DNA of 62,601 nt from Streptomyces hokutonensis. Lineage in GTDB: Bacteria; Actinomycetota; Actinomycetes; Streptomycetales; Streptomycetaceae. Positions 8,745 through 17,154 of this stretch are shown one piece after another. The translations under genes were made by a program, and so were the position numbers. The stretch is taken from the NCBI RefSeq assembly GCF_000376565.1, contig NZ_BARG01000057.1:1-62601 (forward strand), written 5' to 3'. The stretch's first letter is position 1. Every line of letters starts with the position of its first letter. The notes below the pieces were generated by a model. The model did no database searches, was not told where the DNA came from, and worked only from the letters and a program-made list of their open reading frames with translations.

Positions 8745-9779
8745 TCAGCTGTTGGACGGGCTGAGCACCGCGGGGCGCCGGGACGCGATCACCCTGCGCG
8801 CAAGGGACTTGGGGCTGGCGAGGAAGCCGTAGCCCCAGGACATGTGCATGGTGGCGAGGGCGACCGGGATCTGCAGGCGGGCCTTGAGCGAGAGGCCCTT
8901 GCCCGCCGGGAGGGAGCCCAGCGCGATCGCCGCGAGGTAGCCGCCCGGGATCAGGAAGCCCCAGGGCGTCAGGGCCGCGCCGACCACGATGCCGGCCGCG
9001 ATCGCGCACACGGCGGTCGGCGGGGCGAGGTAGCGGAGGTTGATGGAGCCCTCGTGGTAGCGGGCGACGACGTGCCGCCAGCGGCCGTAGTCCTTGTACT
9101 GCTTGGCCAGTGCCTTCACCGACGGGCGGGGGCGGTACGACACCTTCAGCTCCGGCGAGAACCAGATCAGGCCGCCGGCCTCGCGGATGCGGAAGTTCAG
9201 CTCCCAGTCCTGGGCGCGGATGAACTCCTCGTTGTAGCCGCCCTGTTGTTCCAGCGCCTCGCGGCGGAACACCCCGAGGTAGACCGTCTCGGCGGAGCCC
9301 GCTTCCCCTCCCGTGTGGAAGGCCGCGTTGCCCACGCCGATCTTCGAGGTCATCGCGGCGGCGACCGCGTCCTCCCAGGCGTTCTCGCCCTCGGCGTGCA
9401 TGATGCCGCCGACGTTCTGCGCGCCGGTCTCCTCCAGGAGGCGTACGGCGGTGGCGATGTAGTTCGGCGAGAGCATGCCGTGGCCGTCGACGCGGACGAC
9501 GATCGGATGGCGGGAGGCCTTGATCGCGGCGTTGAGGGCGGCGGGCGTGCGGCCGGCCGGGTTCGGGACGGTGTGGACGCGATCGTCTTCGGCCACGAGC
9601 CGGGCCGCGATCTCGTCCGTGCGGTCCTTCGAGGGACCGAGGGCGAGCACGACCTCCATCTCGCCGGCGTACTCCTGCGCGAGGATCGCTTGGACGGCTC
9701 CGCGCAGATGCCGCTCCTCGTCGAGGACGGGCATGATCACAGAAACGGCGGGGAGCCGCACGTCGGGCTTGGCGTTCAT
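8745..9779 (-). CDS. Family 2 glycosyltransferase, membrane-associated
   Basis: 344 residues. The N-terminal GT-A domain opens with VSVIMPVLDEERHL. It has the DGHGM acidic motif in place of a classic DxD, a GG.NEEFIRAQDWEL acceptor-site segment and a YRPRPSVKAL region. At least two hydrophobic segments lie in residues 255-310, which puts the enzyme at the inner membrane face. It resembles exopolysaccharide-type GT2 enzymes (ExoM/SuccA group). It sits between LCP genes on the opposite strand, so it probably builds one of the polymers those ligases attach. Start ATG at 9779; it is divergent from the LCP gene at 9906. Confidence 0.82.
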   Translation of the reverse strand: MNAKPDVRLPAVSVIMPVLDEERHLRGAVQAILAQEYAGEMEVVLALGPSKDRTDEIAARLVAEDDRVHTVPNPAGRTPAALNAAIKASRHPIVVRVDGHGMLSPNYIATAVRLLEETGAQNVGGIMHAEGENAWEDAVAAAMTSKIGVGNAAFHTGGEAGSAETVYLGVFRREALEQQGGYNEEFIRAQDWELNFRIREAGGLIWFSPELKVSYRPRPSVKALAKQYKDYGRWRHVVARYHEGSINLRYLAPPTAVCAIAAGIVVGAALTPWGFLIPGGYLAAIALGSLPAGKGLSLKARLQIPVALATMHMSWGYGFLASPKSLARRVIASRRPAVLSPSNS

Positions 9780-9905
9780 AGGGGGCTCACGTTACCGCGA
9801 ACGGGGGACACGGACGCGCCCCGCCCGGGCGGCTGCGGCGGTATCAGATCGTATGGGCCTACGGTGCTCAAGATCCCACGTACGGCCCTCGCGGAGGTGT
9901 CCCCC

Positions 9906-11342
9906 ATGCCCACGCCGCCCCGCCGCTCCCCCGCCGCCCGTCCCCCGCAGCGCCGCCCACGGCCCCCCGTACGGCCGAAGAAGCCGCGCTGGGCCATGCG
10001 GGCGGCGACGACGCTGTCCGTGGTGGTGCTCGCGTCCGCCGGGATCGGGCACGCGGTGATCAGCAGCCTCGACGCGGACATCGCCCGCGTCGACCCCTTC
10101 AAGGACATGAAGAACCGGCCGCGCGCGGGCCACGGCATGAACGTCCTGCTGGTCGGCACCGACGGCCGCGACAGGATCACCGAGGACGAGCGGCACAAGT
10201 ACCACCTCGGCGGCGCCCCCTGCCACTGCACCGACACGATCATGATCGTGCACATCTCGGAGGACCGGGAGCGGGCCAGCGTGGTCAGCCTGCCGCGCGA
10301 CTCCTACGCCGAGGTACCGGGGATCGCGGGCCGTCCCGCGCACCCCATCAAGCTCAACGCGGCGTACGCGGAGGGCGGCCCCAACCTCACCGTGCAGACC
10401 GTCGAGAGCATGACCCATGTGAAGATCGACCACTACATGGAGGTCGACTTCACCAGCTTCATGAAGACGGTCGACGTCCTGGGCGGGGTGAAGATCTGCA
10501 CCGCCGAACCGCTCAAGGACTCCTACACAGGCCTCGATCTGCCCGCCGGATCGCACACCCTGATGGGCGGTCAGGCCCTCCAGTACGTCCGCTCGCGGCA
10601 CGTCGACGGCGCCTCCGACCTCGGCCGGATGAAGCGCCAGCAGCGCTTCCTGGCGGCGCTGATCGACCAGGCCACCTCCTCCGGGGTGCTGCTGAACCCG
10701 CTGAAGTTCCGCGACGTGACCCAGGCCGTGCTCGGCTCGGTCCGCGCGGACAAGGGCTTCGGCACCGACGAACTCCTCGACCTCGGCCGCGCGATGCGCT
10801 CCTTCTCCCCGTCCTCCTCCGAGTTCACCACCGTGCCCATCGGGCAGATGGGATACGTCGTGAAGGGCATCGGTTCCACCCTGAAGTGGGACGAGCCGAA
10901 GGCGGCGAAGCTCTTCGCGTCCCTGCGCGACGACAAGCCGCTGACCGTGCACCGGGCGCCGCGCGCCAGTGCCGTGAAGGTGGACGTGGCCCCGCAGCAG
11001 ATCCAGGTCCAGGTGGAGAACGGGACGGCGACCGCCGGCCTCGGCAAGCGCGTCGACGCGGCACTGGCGGCGACCGGCTTCCGTACGACGCACCAGCCGG
11101 TGAGCGCCGCCGACCACGCCGTACGACGGACGGTGATCGCCTACGACCCCCGCTGGGACCGGTCCGCGAAGTCCCTCGCGGCGGCGCTGCCCGGGAGCGA
11201 GCTGCGGGCGGTGAACGGGCAGGGGCCGCTGCTGAAGGTGATCGCCGGGAGCGACTTCAAGCAGGTCACCCGGGTGCGGGCGGCGGATGTGCAGCAGGGC
11301 GAGTTCGGGGTGGTGACCGGGGACGAGGTGGGGTGTTCGTAG
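9906..11342 (+). CDS. LCP family wall-polymer ligase with LytR_C domain, paralogue 4
   Basis: About 478 residues. ATG at 9906 has GGAGG at 9893-9897, 8 nt away. The frame is open far upstream, but that part is the shadow of the GT2 gene. A Pro/Arg-rich cytoplasmic tail precedes a TM helix (TTLSVVVLASAGIGHAVI) at about 35-55. The LCP domain has MNVLLVGTDGRD, TDTIMIVHIS, VVSLPRDSYAEVP and the helix GRMKRQQRFL. A LytR_C domain lies at about 365-460 (IQVQVENGTATAG to LKVIAGSDF). An insertion with CHC (PCHCTDT) just before the TDT motif is not seen in the other four paralogues. Confidence 0.88.
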   Translation: MPTPPRRSPAARPPQRRPRPPVRPKKPRWAMRAATTLSVVVLASAGIGHAVISSLDADIARVDPFKDMKNRPRAGHGMNVLLVGTDGRDRITEDERHKYHLGGAPCHCTDTIMIVHISEDRERASVVSLPRDSYAEVPGIAGRPAHPIKLNAAYAEGGPNLTVQTVESMTHVKIDHYMEVDFTSFMKTVDVLGGVKICTAEPLKDSYTGLDLPAGSHTLMGGQALQYVRSRHVDGASDLGRMKRQQRFLAALIDQATSSGVLLNPLKFRDVTQAVLGSVRADKGFGTDELLDLGRAMRSFSPSSSEFTTVPIGQMGYVVKGIGSTLKWDEPKAAKLFASLRDDKPLTVHRAPRASAVKVDVAPQQIQVQVENGTATAGLGKRVDAALAATGFRTTHQPVSAADHAVRRTVIAYDPRWDRSAKSLAAALPGSELRAVNGQGPLLKVIAGSDFKQVTRVRAADVQQGEFGVVTGDEVGCS

Positions 11343-11381
11343 TGAAGTGGGGTGTTTTGTAACAGCGCCGGCGGGCGGGCC

Positions 11382-11906
11382 TCAGTCGTCGAGGCCCTCC
11401 GCCGCCCGCTTCTCGCGCAGCTCCATGATCGCGCGGCGGCGGGACAGCCGGTGGGTGCGGCGGATCTGGGCCTCCTGGCAGCGGCGCTCGTCGCGCTCGG
11501 TCTCCGGGATGACGGGCGGCACCGCGCGGGGCTTGCCGTCGGCGTCGACGGCCGCGAACACCAGATATGCCGAGCCGACCTGGGTGGCCGGGGTCGACTC
11601 GTTCCACCGCTCGGCCAGGACCCGCACACCGACCTCCATCGAGGTCCGGCCGGTCCAGTTGACCTGCGCCTTCACATGGACGAGGTCACCGACGCGGACC
11701 GGTTCCAGGAACGCCATCTCGTCCATCGACGCGGTCACGGCCGGTCCGCCGCTGTGCCGCCCGGCGACCGCGCCCGCCGCGTCGTCGACCAGCTTCATGA
11801 TCACGCCGCCGTGCACGGTCCCCAGCAGGTTCGTGTCGGCGTTCGTCATGATGTGGCTGAGGGTGGTCCGGGAGGCGGACGTCGGCTTGCCCGGCAGATC
11901 TGTCAT
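11382..11906 (-). CDS. Acyl-CoA thioesterase, hot-dog fold (YciA/BFIT type)
   Basis: 174 residues starting MTDLPGKPT at the ATG ending at 11906. The frame continues far upstream, but only as a shadow of the LCP gene. The hot-dog signature is clear: LLGTVHGGVIMKLVDDAAG near residues 28-46, with the catalytic Asp/His neighbourhood, then MDEMAFLEPVRVGD and AYLVFAAVDADGKP. It hydrolyses acyl-CoA to free acid and CoA in the cytoplasm. The C-terminal 40 residues are charged (RRRAIMELREKRAAE) and probably helical. TAGGGT lies 7 nt before the ATG with no Shine-Dalgarno sequence, so translation may be leaderless. Confidence 0.88.
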   Translation of the reverse strand: MTDLPGKPTSASRTTLSHIMTNADTNLLGTVHGGVIMKLVDDAAGAVAGRHSGGPAVTASMDEMAFLEPVRVGDLVHVKAQVNWTGRTSMEVGVRVLAERWNESTPATQVGSAYLVFAAVDADGKPRAVPPVIPETERDERRCQEAQIRRTHRLSRRRAIMELREKRAAEGLDD

Positions 11907-11913
11907 GGACGCC

Positions 11914-11919
11914 ACCCTA
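11914..11919 (-). promoter_or_regulatory. -10-like box for leaderless thioesterase
   Basis: On the minus strand TAGGGT is separated by 7 nt from the ATG at 11906. This is the same geometry as the boxes at 2964 and 47171. Confidence 0.4.
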
Positions 11920-12026
11920 TGCCGGGGTGGACATCTGCGGACTTTGTGTTGGCTTCGCAACAGCAGTGCCCTGATTTTCCTACGACCCTTGTAAACGACA
12001 TGGCCGCTACCTGCACACTGGGCCCC

Positions 12027-13319
12027 ATGAACGATTGGCCCGAGGGATGGTCCGGCGGCAACCGCGGCAACGAGTACGGACGCGGTAGCGCGAACGCACA
12101 GCCGGAGAGCGCACGCGTGATGCGCCAGGTACGACGCGGCCCGCAGGCCCCGCCGTACGGCGCCGGAGTCCCCCCGCAGCCGTCGTACACGGGCGGCCAG
12201 GGCTATGACGAGGGCCAGAACGGCTACGGCCAGGGCGGCTACGACAACGGCTACGACGGCTACAACACCGGCCAGGTCTACGGCGGCGGCGGCCCGGTCG
12301 GCCCCGAGGGCCCGGACGACGGGCGCGGTCCGCGGCGCGCGCCGAACTGGCGGCGCCGTATCAAGTGGACCGCGATCACCGTGGTCACCGTGCTGGTCGC
12401 GACCACCATCGGCACCTACTTCTGGGCCGACTCCAAGCTGAACCGCGACGTCGACCTGTCGAAGGTGATCGACCGGCCGGCGGGCGGCGACGGCACGAAC
12501 TACCTCATCGTCGGCTCCGACAGCCGCGAGGGGCTGACGGCCGCCGAGAAGAAGAAGCTGCACACCGGTTCCGCCGCGGGCAAGCGCACCGACTCGATGA
12601 TGATCCTGCACGTCGGCGACAGCGGCGACACGCTGATCTCGCTGCCGCGCGACTCGAACGTCACGATCCCGTCGTACGTGGGCTCCACCTCGGGCAAGAC
12701 GTACCCGAACACGGGCCGGCAGACCAAGCTCAACGCCGCTTACGCGGAAGATGGGCCGACGCTCCTCGTCCGCACCGTCGAGTACAACATGGGCCTGCAC
12801 ATCGACCACTACGTAGAGATCGGCTTCAACGGCTTCGCGGACATCGTGGACGCGGTCGGCGGTGTCACGCTCACCATCGACAAGGGCTTCAAGGACTCGT
12901 ACTCGGGCGCCGACTTCAAGGCCGGCAAGCAGACGCTGAACGGCGAGGAGGCGCTGGCCTTCGTCCGCACCCGGCACGCGTTCGCCGCCTCCGACCTCCA
13001 GCGCACGAAGAACCAGCAGAAGTTCCTGTCCGCCCTCGCCCACCAGGTGGCGACCCCGGGCACCCTGCTGAACCCCTTCAAGCTCTACCCGACCCTCGGC
13101 GCCGGCCTGGACTCCCTGTCCGTCGACAAGGACATGTCGCTCTGGGACCTGGCGTCCATGTTCTGGGCGATGAAGGGCGTCAGCGGCGGCGACGGCACCT
13201 CGATGAACATGCCGATCTCCGGCTCCACCGGCGGCAACCTCCTCTGGGACAAGGCGAAGGTCAAGACGCTGGTGAACGAGCTGAACAACGACCAGAAGGT
13301 CACGGTCTCCGGCAACTGA
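12027..13319 (+). CDS. LCP family wall-polymer ligase with Gly/Tyr-rich N-terminus, paralogue 5
   Basis: About 430 residues from ATG at 12027. An in-frame ATG at 12000 is an alternative. The first 110 residues are cytoplasmic and of low complexity, with repeated GY, NGY and GQ motifs (NGYGQGGYDNGYDGY near residues 65-80). A TM helix (TAITVVTVLVATTIGTYFW) lies at about 112-132. The LCP domain runs from there to about 400 with NYLIVGSDSR, KRTDSMMILHV, TLISLPRDSNVTIP and the helix QRTKNQQKFL. There is no LytR_C domain. It is followed by a strong bidirectional terminator. Confidence 0.88.
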   Translation: MNDWPEGWSGGNRGNEYGRGSANAQPESARVMRQVRRGPQAPPYGAGVPPQPSYTGGQGYDEGQNGYGQGGYDNGYDGYNTGQVYGGGGPVGPEGPDDGRGPRRAPNWRRRIKWTAITVVTVLVATTIGTYFWADSKLNRDVDLSKVIDRPAGGDGTNYLIVGSDSREGLTAAEKKKLHTGSAAGKRTDSMMILHVGDSGDTLISLPRDSNVTIPSYVGSTSGKTYPNTGRQTKLNAAYAEDGPTLLVRTVEYNMGLHIDHYVEIGFNGFADIVDAVGGVTLTIDKGFKDSYSGADFKAGKQTLNGEEALAFVRTRHAFAASDLQRTKNQQKFLSALAHQVATPGTLLNPFKLYPTLGAGLDSLSVDKDMSLWDLASMFWAMKGVSGGDGTSMNMPISGSTGGNLLWDKAKVKTLVNELNNDQKVTVSGN

Positions 13320-13330
13320 CCGGTGCCACG

Positions 13331-13367
13331 AAGAAGGGGGCCCCTGTCCACCAGGGGCCCCCTTCTT
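13331..13367. terminator. Bidirectional hairpin terminator
   Basis: Perfect 16-bp stem: AAGAAGGGGGCCCCTG at 13331-13346 and its complement at 13352-13367, with a 5-nt loop. It is placed between the convergent LCP gene (ends 13319) and acyl-CoA dehydrogenase gene (ends 13378). The A-rich left edge and T-rich right edge allow it to work in both directions. Confidence 0.9.
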
Positions 13368-13377
13368 GTGCTCGCCG

Positions 13378-14535
13378 CTACGGCAGGTTGCGCGCCATGA
13401 CGATGCGCTGGACCTGGTTGGTGCCCTCGTAGATCTGCGTGATCTTCGCGTCGCGCATCATGCGCTCCACCGGGTAGTCGCGGGTGTAGCCGTAGCCGCC
13501 GAGGAGCTGGACCGCGTCGACGGTGACCTCCATCGCCACGTCCGAGGCGAAGCACTTGGCCGCCGCGCCCTGGAAGGTGAGGTTCTTGTCGCCGCGCTCC
13601 GAGGCGGCGGCCGCCTGGTAGGTCAGGGCGCGGGCCGCCTCGATCTTCATGGCCATGTCGGCCAGCATGAACTGGATGCCCTGGAAGTCGGCGATCGGCT
13701 TGCCGAACTGCTTGCGCTCCTTGACATAGCCCTTGGCGTAGTCGAGGGCGCCCTGCGCGATGCCGAGGGCCTGGGCCGCGATGGTGATGCGGGTGTGGTC
13801 CAGGGTCTTCATCGCGGTGGCGAAACCGGTGCCCTCGGCGCCGATCATGCGGTCGGCCGGGATGCGGACGTTGTCGAGGTAGACCTCGCGGGTCGGGGAG
13901 CCCTTGATGCCGAGCTTCTTCTCCGGGGCACCGAAGGAGACGCCCTCGTCGGACTTCTCGACGACGAACGCGCTGATGCCCTTGGAGCGCTTCTCGGGGT
14001 CCGTCACGGCCATCACCGTGTAGTACTCGGAGACGCCCGCATTCGTGATCCAGCGCTTCACGCCGTCGAGGACGTAGTGGTCTCCGTCGCGGACCGCCTT
14101 CGTCTTCATGCCGGCCGCGTCCGAGCCCGCGTCCGGCTCGGAGAGGGCGTAGGAGAACATCGCGTCGCCCTTGGCGAGCGGGGTCATGTACCGCTTCTTC
14201 AGGTCCTCGGAGCCGGAGAGGATCACGGGGAGCGAGCCCAGCTTGTTCACCGCGGGGATGAGGGAGGAGGACGCGCAGACGCGGGCGACCTCCTCGATCA
14301 CGATCACCGTGGCCAGGGCGTCCGCGCCGGTGCCGCCGTACTCCTCGGGGACGTGGACGGCGTGCAGGTCGTTCGCGACGAGGGCGTCGAGCGCCTCCTG
14401 CGGGAAGCGGGACTCCTCGTCCACCGCTGCGGCGTACGGCGCGATCTTCGCCTCGGCCAGTGAGCGGATCGCGTCGCGGAGCATGTCGTGCTCCTCTGAC
14501 GGGCGGTACAGGTCGAAGTCAGCCGATCCGGCCAA
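13378..14535 (-). CDS. Acyl-CoA dehydrogenase
   Basis: 385 residues, the standard length of the family. It oxidises acyl-CoA to trans-2-enoyl-CoA with FAD. Visible features are the N-terminal helical part, YALSEPDAGSDAAGMKTKA (family signature 1) near residues 131-150, WITNAG, and KYVKERKQFGKPIADFQ with the signature-2 region YTRDYPVERMMRDAKI near the C-terminus. The catalytic Glu is plausible in IYEGTNQVQRIVMAR, as in short-chain and butyryl-type enzymes. The start is TTG at 14535, with GGAG about 11 nt upstream. It shares a terminator with the convergent LCP gene. Confidence 0.93.
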   Translation of the reverse strand: MAGSADFDLYRPSEEHDMLRDAIRSLAEAKIAPYAAAVDEESRFPQEALDALVANDLHAVHVPEEYGGTGADALATVIVIEEVARVCASSSLIPAVNKLGSLPVILSGSEDLKKRYMTPLAKGDAMFSYALSEPDAGSDAAGMKTKAVRDGDHYVLDGVKRWITNAGVSEYYTVMAVTDPEKRSKGISAFVVEKSDEGVSFGAPEKKLGIKGSPTREVYLDNVRIPADRMIGAEGTGFATAMKTLDHTRITIAAQALGIAQGALDYAKGYVKERKQFGKPIADFQGIQFMLADMAMKIEAARALTYQAAAASERGDKNLTFQGAAAKCFASDVAMEVTVDAVQLLGGYGYTRDYPVERMMRDAKITQIYEGTNQVQRIVMARNLP

Positions 14536-14575
14536 GGTCTCTCACGCTCCAAGGACGCTGTGATGACGGCGCTAA

Positions 14576-14589
14576 TTACCGTTAAGTAA
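14576..14589. promoter_or_regulatory. Operator-like palindrome upstream of acyl-CoA dehydrogenase
   Basis: On the minus strand TTACTTAACGGTAA, with 4-bp arms TTAC/GTAA, sits in an AT-rich patch about 40 bp before the start codon. The size and place suit a TetR-type repressor site such as those of fatty-acid degradation genes. This is inferred from position and symmetry only. Confidence 0.3.
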
Positions 14590-14712
14590 CCCAAATTTTA
14601 GGGGCCCGCCCACGGGAGTGATACGTGAGCTTGGCGACAGGGGGAAAGTTGCCCGTCAGAGCGTCCGACTATGCTCGGGCGCGCATCCGCCCGTAGACCT
14701 TCTGGAGCATCC

Positions 14713-16056
14713 ATGGCCCTCAAGATCACCGTGATCGGCACCGGCTATCTCGGCGCCACGCACGCCGCGGCCATGGCCGAGCTGGGCTTCGAGGTGCTGG
14801 GTCTCGACGTGGTGCCCGAGAAGATCGCGATGCTCCAGCGGGGCGAGGTCCCGATGTACGAACCGGGGCTGGAGGAGCTGCTGCGCAAGCACGTCGCCGG
14901 TATCGAGGGCTCCACCGGGCGGCTGCGTTTCACCATGGACTGGGCGGAGGTCGCGGAGTTCGGCGACGTCCACTTCATGTGCACGAACACCCCGCAGAAG
15001 CACGGCGAGTACGCCTGCGACATGTCGTACGTCGACCGGGCCTTCGAGCTGCTCGCCCCGCACCTCACCCGCCCCGCGCTCGTCGTCGGCAAGTCCACCG
15101 TGCCGGTCGGTTCGGCGGACCGGCTGGCCGCGTATCTCGCCGAGCACGCGCCCGCCGGCGCGGACGCCGAGCTGGCCTGGAACCCGGAGTTCCTGCGCGA
15201 GGGCTTCGCCGTCCAGGACACGCTGCACCCGGACCGGATCGTGGTCGGCGTACGGAGCGAGCGGGCCGAGAGGCTGATGCGCGAGGTGTACGCGACGCCG
15301 ATCGCGGCCGGGGCGCCGTTCGTGGTGACCGACTTCCCGACCGCCGAGCTGGTGAAGACGGCCGCGAACTCCTTCCTCGCCACCAAGATCTCCTTCATCA
15401 ACGCGATGGCCGAGGTCTGCGAGGCCGCCGACGGCGATGTCGTGAAGCTGGCCGAGGCGATCGGGCACGACGAGCGGATCGGCAGCAAGTTCCTGCGGGC
15501 CGGGATCGGCTTCGGCGGGGGCTGCCTGCCCAAGGACATCCGGGCGTTCATGGCGCGCGCCGGCGAGCTGGGCGCCGACCAGGCCCTCACCTTCCTGCGG
15601 GAGATCGACTCCATCAACATGCGGCGGCGCGGCCAGATGGTCGAGATGGCGCGCGAGGCGCTCGGCGGCGGGTCCTTCCTGGGCAAGCGGGTCGCCGTGC
15701 TCGGCGCGGCCTTCAAGCCCGACTCGGACGACGTCCGCGACTCCCCCGCGCTGAACGTCGCCGGCCAGATCCACCTCCAGGGCGGCCAGGTCACGGTCTA
15801 CGACCCGAAGGGCATGGACAACGCCCGGCGGCTGTTCCCGACGCTCGGGTACGCCGACACCGCCGTGGAGGCCGTGCGCGGCGCCGATGTCGTCCTGCAC
15901 CTGACGGAGTGGCGGGAGTTCCGCGAGCTGGACCCGGCGGAACTCGGCGAAGGCGTGCGGGCCCGCCTCATTCTCGACGGGCGGAATGCGCTCGACCCGG
16001 AGCTGTGGCGGAAGGCCGGCTGGACTTACCGGGCGATGGGCCGGCCCACCGCATAA
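14713..16056 (+). CDS. UDP-glucose 6-dehydrogenase, paralogue 1
   Basis: 447 residues from ATG at 14713. It oxidises UDP-glucose to UDP-glucuronate in two NAD-dependent steps. The N-terminal Rossmann motif is ITVIGTGYLGATHAAAMAE at residues 4-22. VVGKSTVPVGSADRL and EFLREGFAVQD follow. The catalytic cysteine lies in GIGFGGGCLPKDIRAF, near residue 270. The C-terminal NAD/UDP domain has AFKPDSDDVRDSPALNVA. All key residues are present. A second, related gene lies at 49399-50718. It closes the LCP cluster and probably feeds uronic-acid-containing wall polymers. Confidence 0.93.
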   Translation: MALKITVIGTGYLGATHAAAMAELGFEVLGLDVVPEKIAMLQRGEVPMYEPGLEELLRKHVAGIEGSTGRLRFTMDWAEVAEFGDVHFMCTNTPQKHGEYACDMSYVDRAFELLAPHLTRPALVVGKSTVPVGSADRLAAYLAEHAPAGADAELAWNPEFLREGFAVQDTLHPDRIVVGVRSERAERLMREVYATPIAAGAPFVVTDFPTAELVKTAANSFLATKISFINAMAEVCEAADGDVVKLAEAIGHDERIGSKFLRAGIGFGGGCLPKDIRAFMARAGELGADQALTFLREIDSINMRRRGQMVEMAREALGGGSFLGKRVAVLGAAFKPDSDDVRDSPALNVAGQIHLQGGQVTVYDPKGMDNARRLFPTLGYADTAVEAVRGADVVLHLTEWREFRELDPAELGEGVRARLILDGRNALDPELWRKAGWTYRAMGRPTA

Positions 16057-16512
16057 CGGGTCCGGGACGGAGGGGGCCTTGGGGCCGAGGGAGTCCCGGG
16101 CGGGTAATTCCCCTGCGGCTCACCGGAATTCCAGGACGGGGGCGACCGCACGTGTGGATGCCGTGCCACCCCGCCCGGAGCCTGGGCCCTGGGCTCCTGA
16201 GGCTTGACCGCCCTTGTACGGCACGGACCCGAATGGGCATATGCCACCTCCGGGAATTCCCGCGCCGAGTTCGAATTCAATTCGAGTAATGTGTGGGAAT
16301 CGGTCTGCCTCCTGCGCGCTTTCTTCACAGTCGCATTGCGTGGAATAACGTCGATGTCACCCGGTCTCACAGTCGGGCCACACCCGAAAGAGAGCCAGGC
16401 AACAGGCGGTTAACTGGCCCGTAGTCACGGGGAATCCGCACTCCACTGCACTGAGTCGCGTCCGCCGCATTCCGCGGCTGGATTGACCTGAGCATGCCAG
16501 GAGTGTCTCATC
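16057..16512. other. 456-bp intergenic region upstream of the copper module
   Basis: No convincing gene. GC content falls near 16260-16360, with a small palindrome-like stretch TTCGAATTCAATTCGA at about 16269-16284. Promoters for the gene at 16513 should be here; AGGAG at 16499-16503 is its ribosome-binding site. I looked for a CsoR-type operator of alternating C and G runs and did not find one. Confidence 0.5.
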
Positions 16513-17154
16513 ATGCCCTTGTTCCGCCGGGCGGAGTGGCCGAGAGATCACCGCGACGAGCTGGTCGCGGGCGCGCTGGTCGGAGCCGTGGTGATCGTGC
16601 TCGGCTACGCGTCGGGCATCGGCGCCCCCACCGCCTCCGGCGAGGCCGCCGCGCCCGCCGCCACGCCTCCCGCCGCCACCGCACCACCGGCCGCCGGACC
16701 GGCTCCGGCCGACTCCGCCCCGGGCGGTTCGGAGGTCCAGGTCCCGGGCGGCACAGGGGGGTTCCCGGTGACCGGCGGAACCGGCACGGGCACGGGGTCC
16801 GGCACCGGCCTCGGCACCGGAGGGACCGGCACCGGGCACGACCACGGCAGCTCGCCCACCTACGGGCCCACGCCGACCCCCGCCTCCCCGTCCCCCACCC
16901 CCGCCCCGTCCGGCTCCTCGACCACGGCACCGCCCGCCGACGGCAGCGGCTGCGAGGACGGCGAGGTGCGTGTCGTGGCACCGCTCCTGACCGGACTCAC
17001 CCAGTCCCTCTTCGGCGTCCTCGACGGCGCGGACGCCGAAGAGCCCACCGCACAGCCCTCACCGTGCGTCGGACTCGCCCCGCTGGACGGCCTGTTGGGC
17101 GCCACGGCGGCACCGGCCTCCTCCGCGTCCCCGTCGCCGGAGGCCACGCGATGA
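16513..17154 (+). CDS. Hypothetical membrane-anchored Ala/Pro/Gly-rich protein of the copper module
   Basis: 213 residues from ATG at 16513, with AGGAG upstream. I do not recognise the family. A single TM or signal-anchor helix (LVAGALVGAVVIVLGYASGIG) lies near residues 17-37. It is followed by a long Ala/Pro/Thr-rich segment, a TGTGTGSGTG-like stretch at about 95-115 and GHDHGSSP. The C-terminus of about 70 residues (CEDGEVRVVAPLLTGLTQSLFGVLDG, here CEDGEVRV and GLTQSLFGVLDG) contains two cysteines. Its stop overlaps the ATG of the CopC-CopD gene by 4 bp, so the two are translationally coupled. It may be an extracytoplasmic metal-site or adaptor protein. That is inference from context. Confidence 0.7.
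   Translation: MPLFRRAEWPRDHRDELVAGALVGAVVIVLGYASGIGAPTASGEAAAPAATPPAATAPPAAGPAPADSAPGGSEVQVPGGTGGFPVTGGTGTGTGSGTGLGTGGTGTGHDHGSSPTYGPTPTPASPSPTPAPSGSSTTAPPADGSGCEDGEVRVVAPLLTGLTQSLFGVLDGADAEEPTAQPSPCVGLAPLDGLLGATAAPASSASPSPEATR

Noticed and set aside
11382..13043. 553-residue version of the thioesterase
   Set aside because: The extra N-terminal 379 residues are antisense to the LCP gene; the family N-terminus begins at 11906.
16204..16413. 69-codon open frame in the gap before the copper module
   Set aside because: It has no ribosome-binding site and lies in the lower-GC promoter region; its codon use is unlike real genes here.
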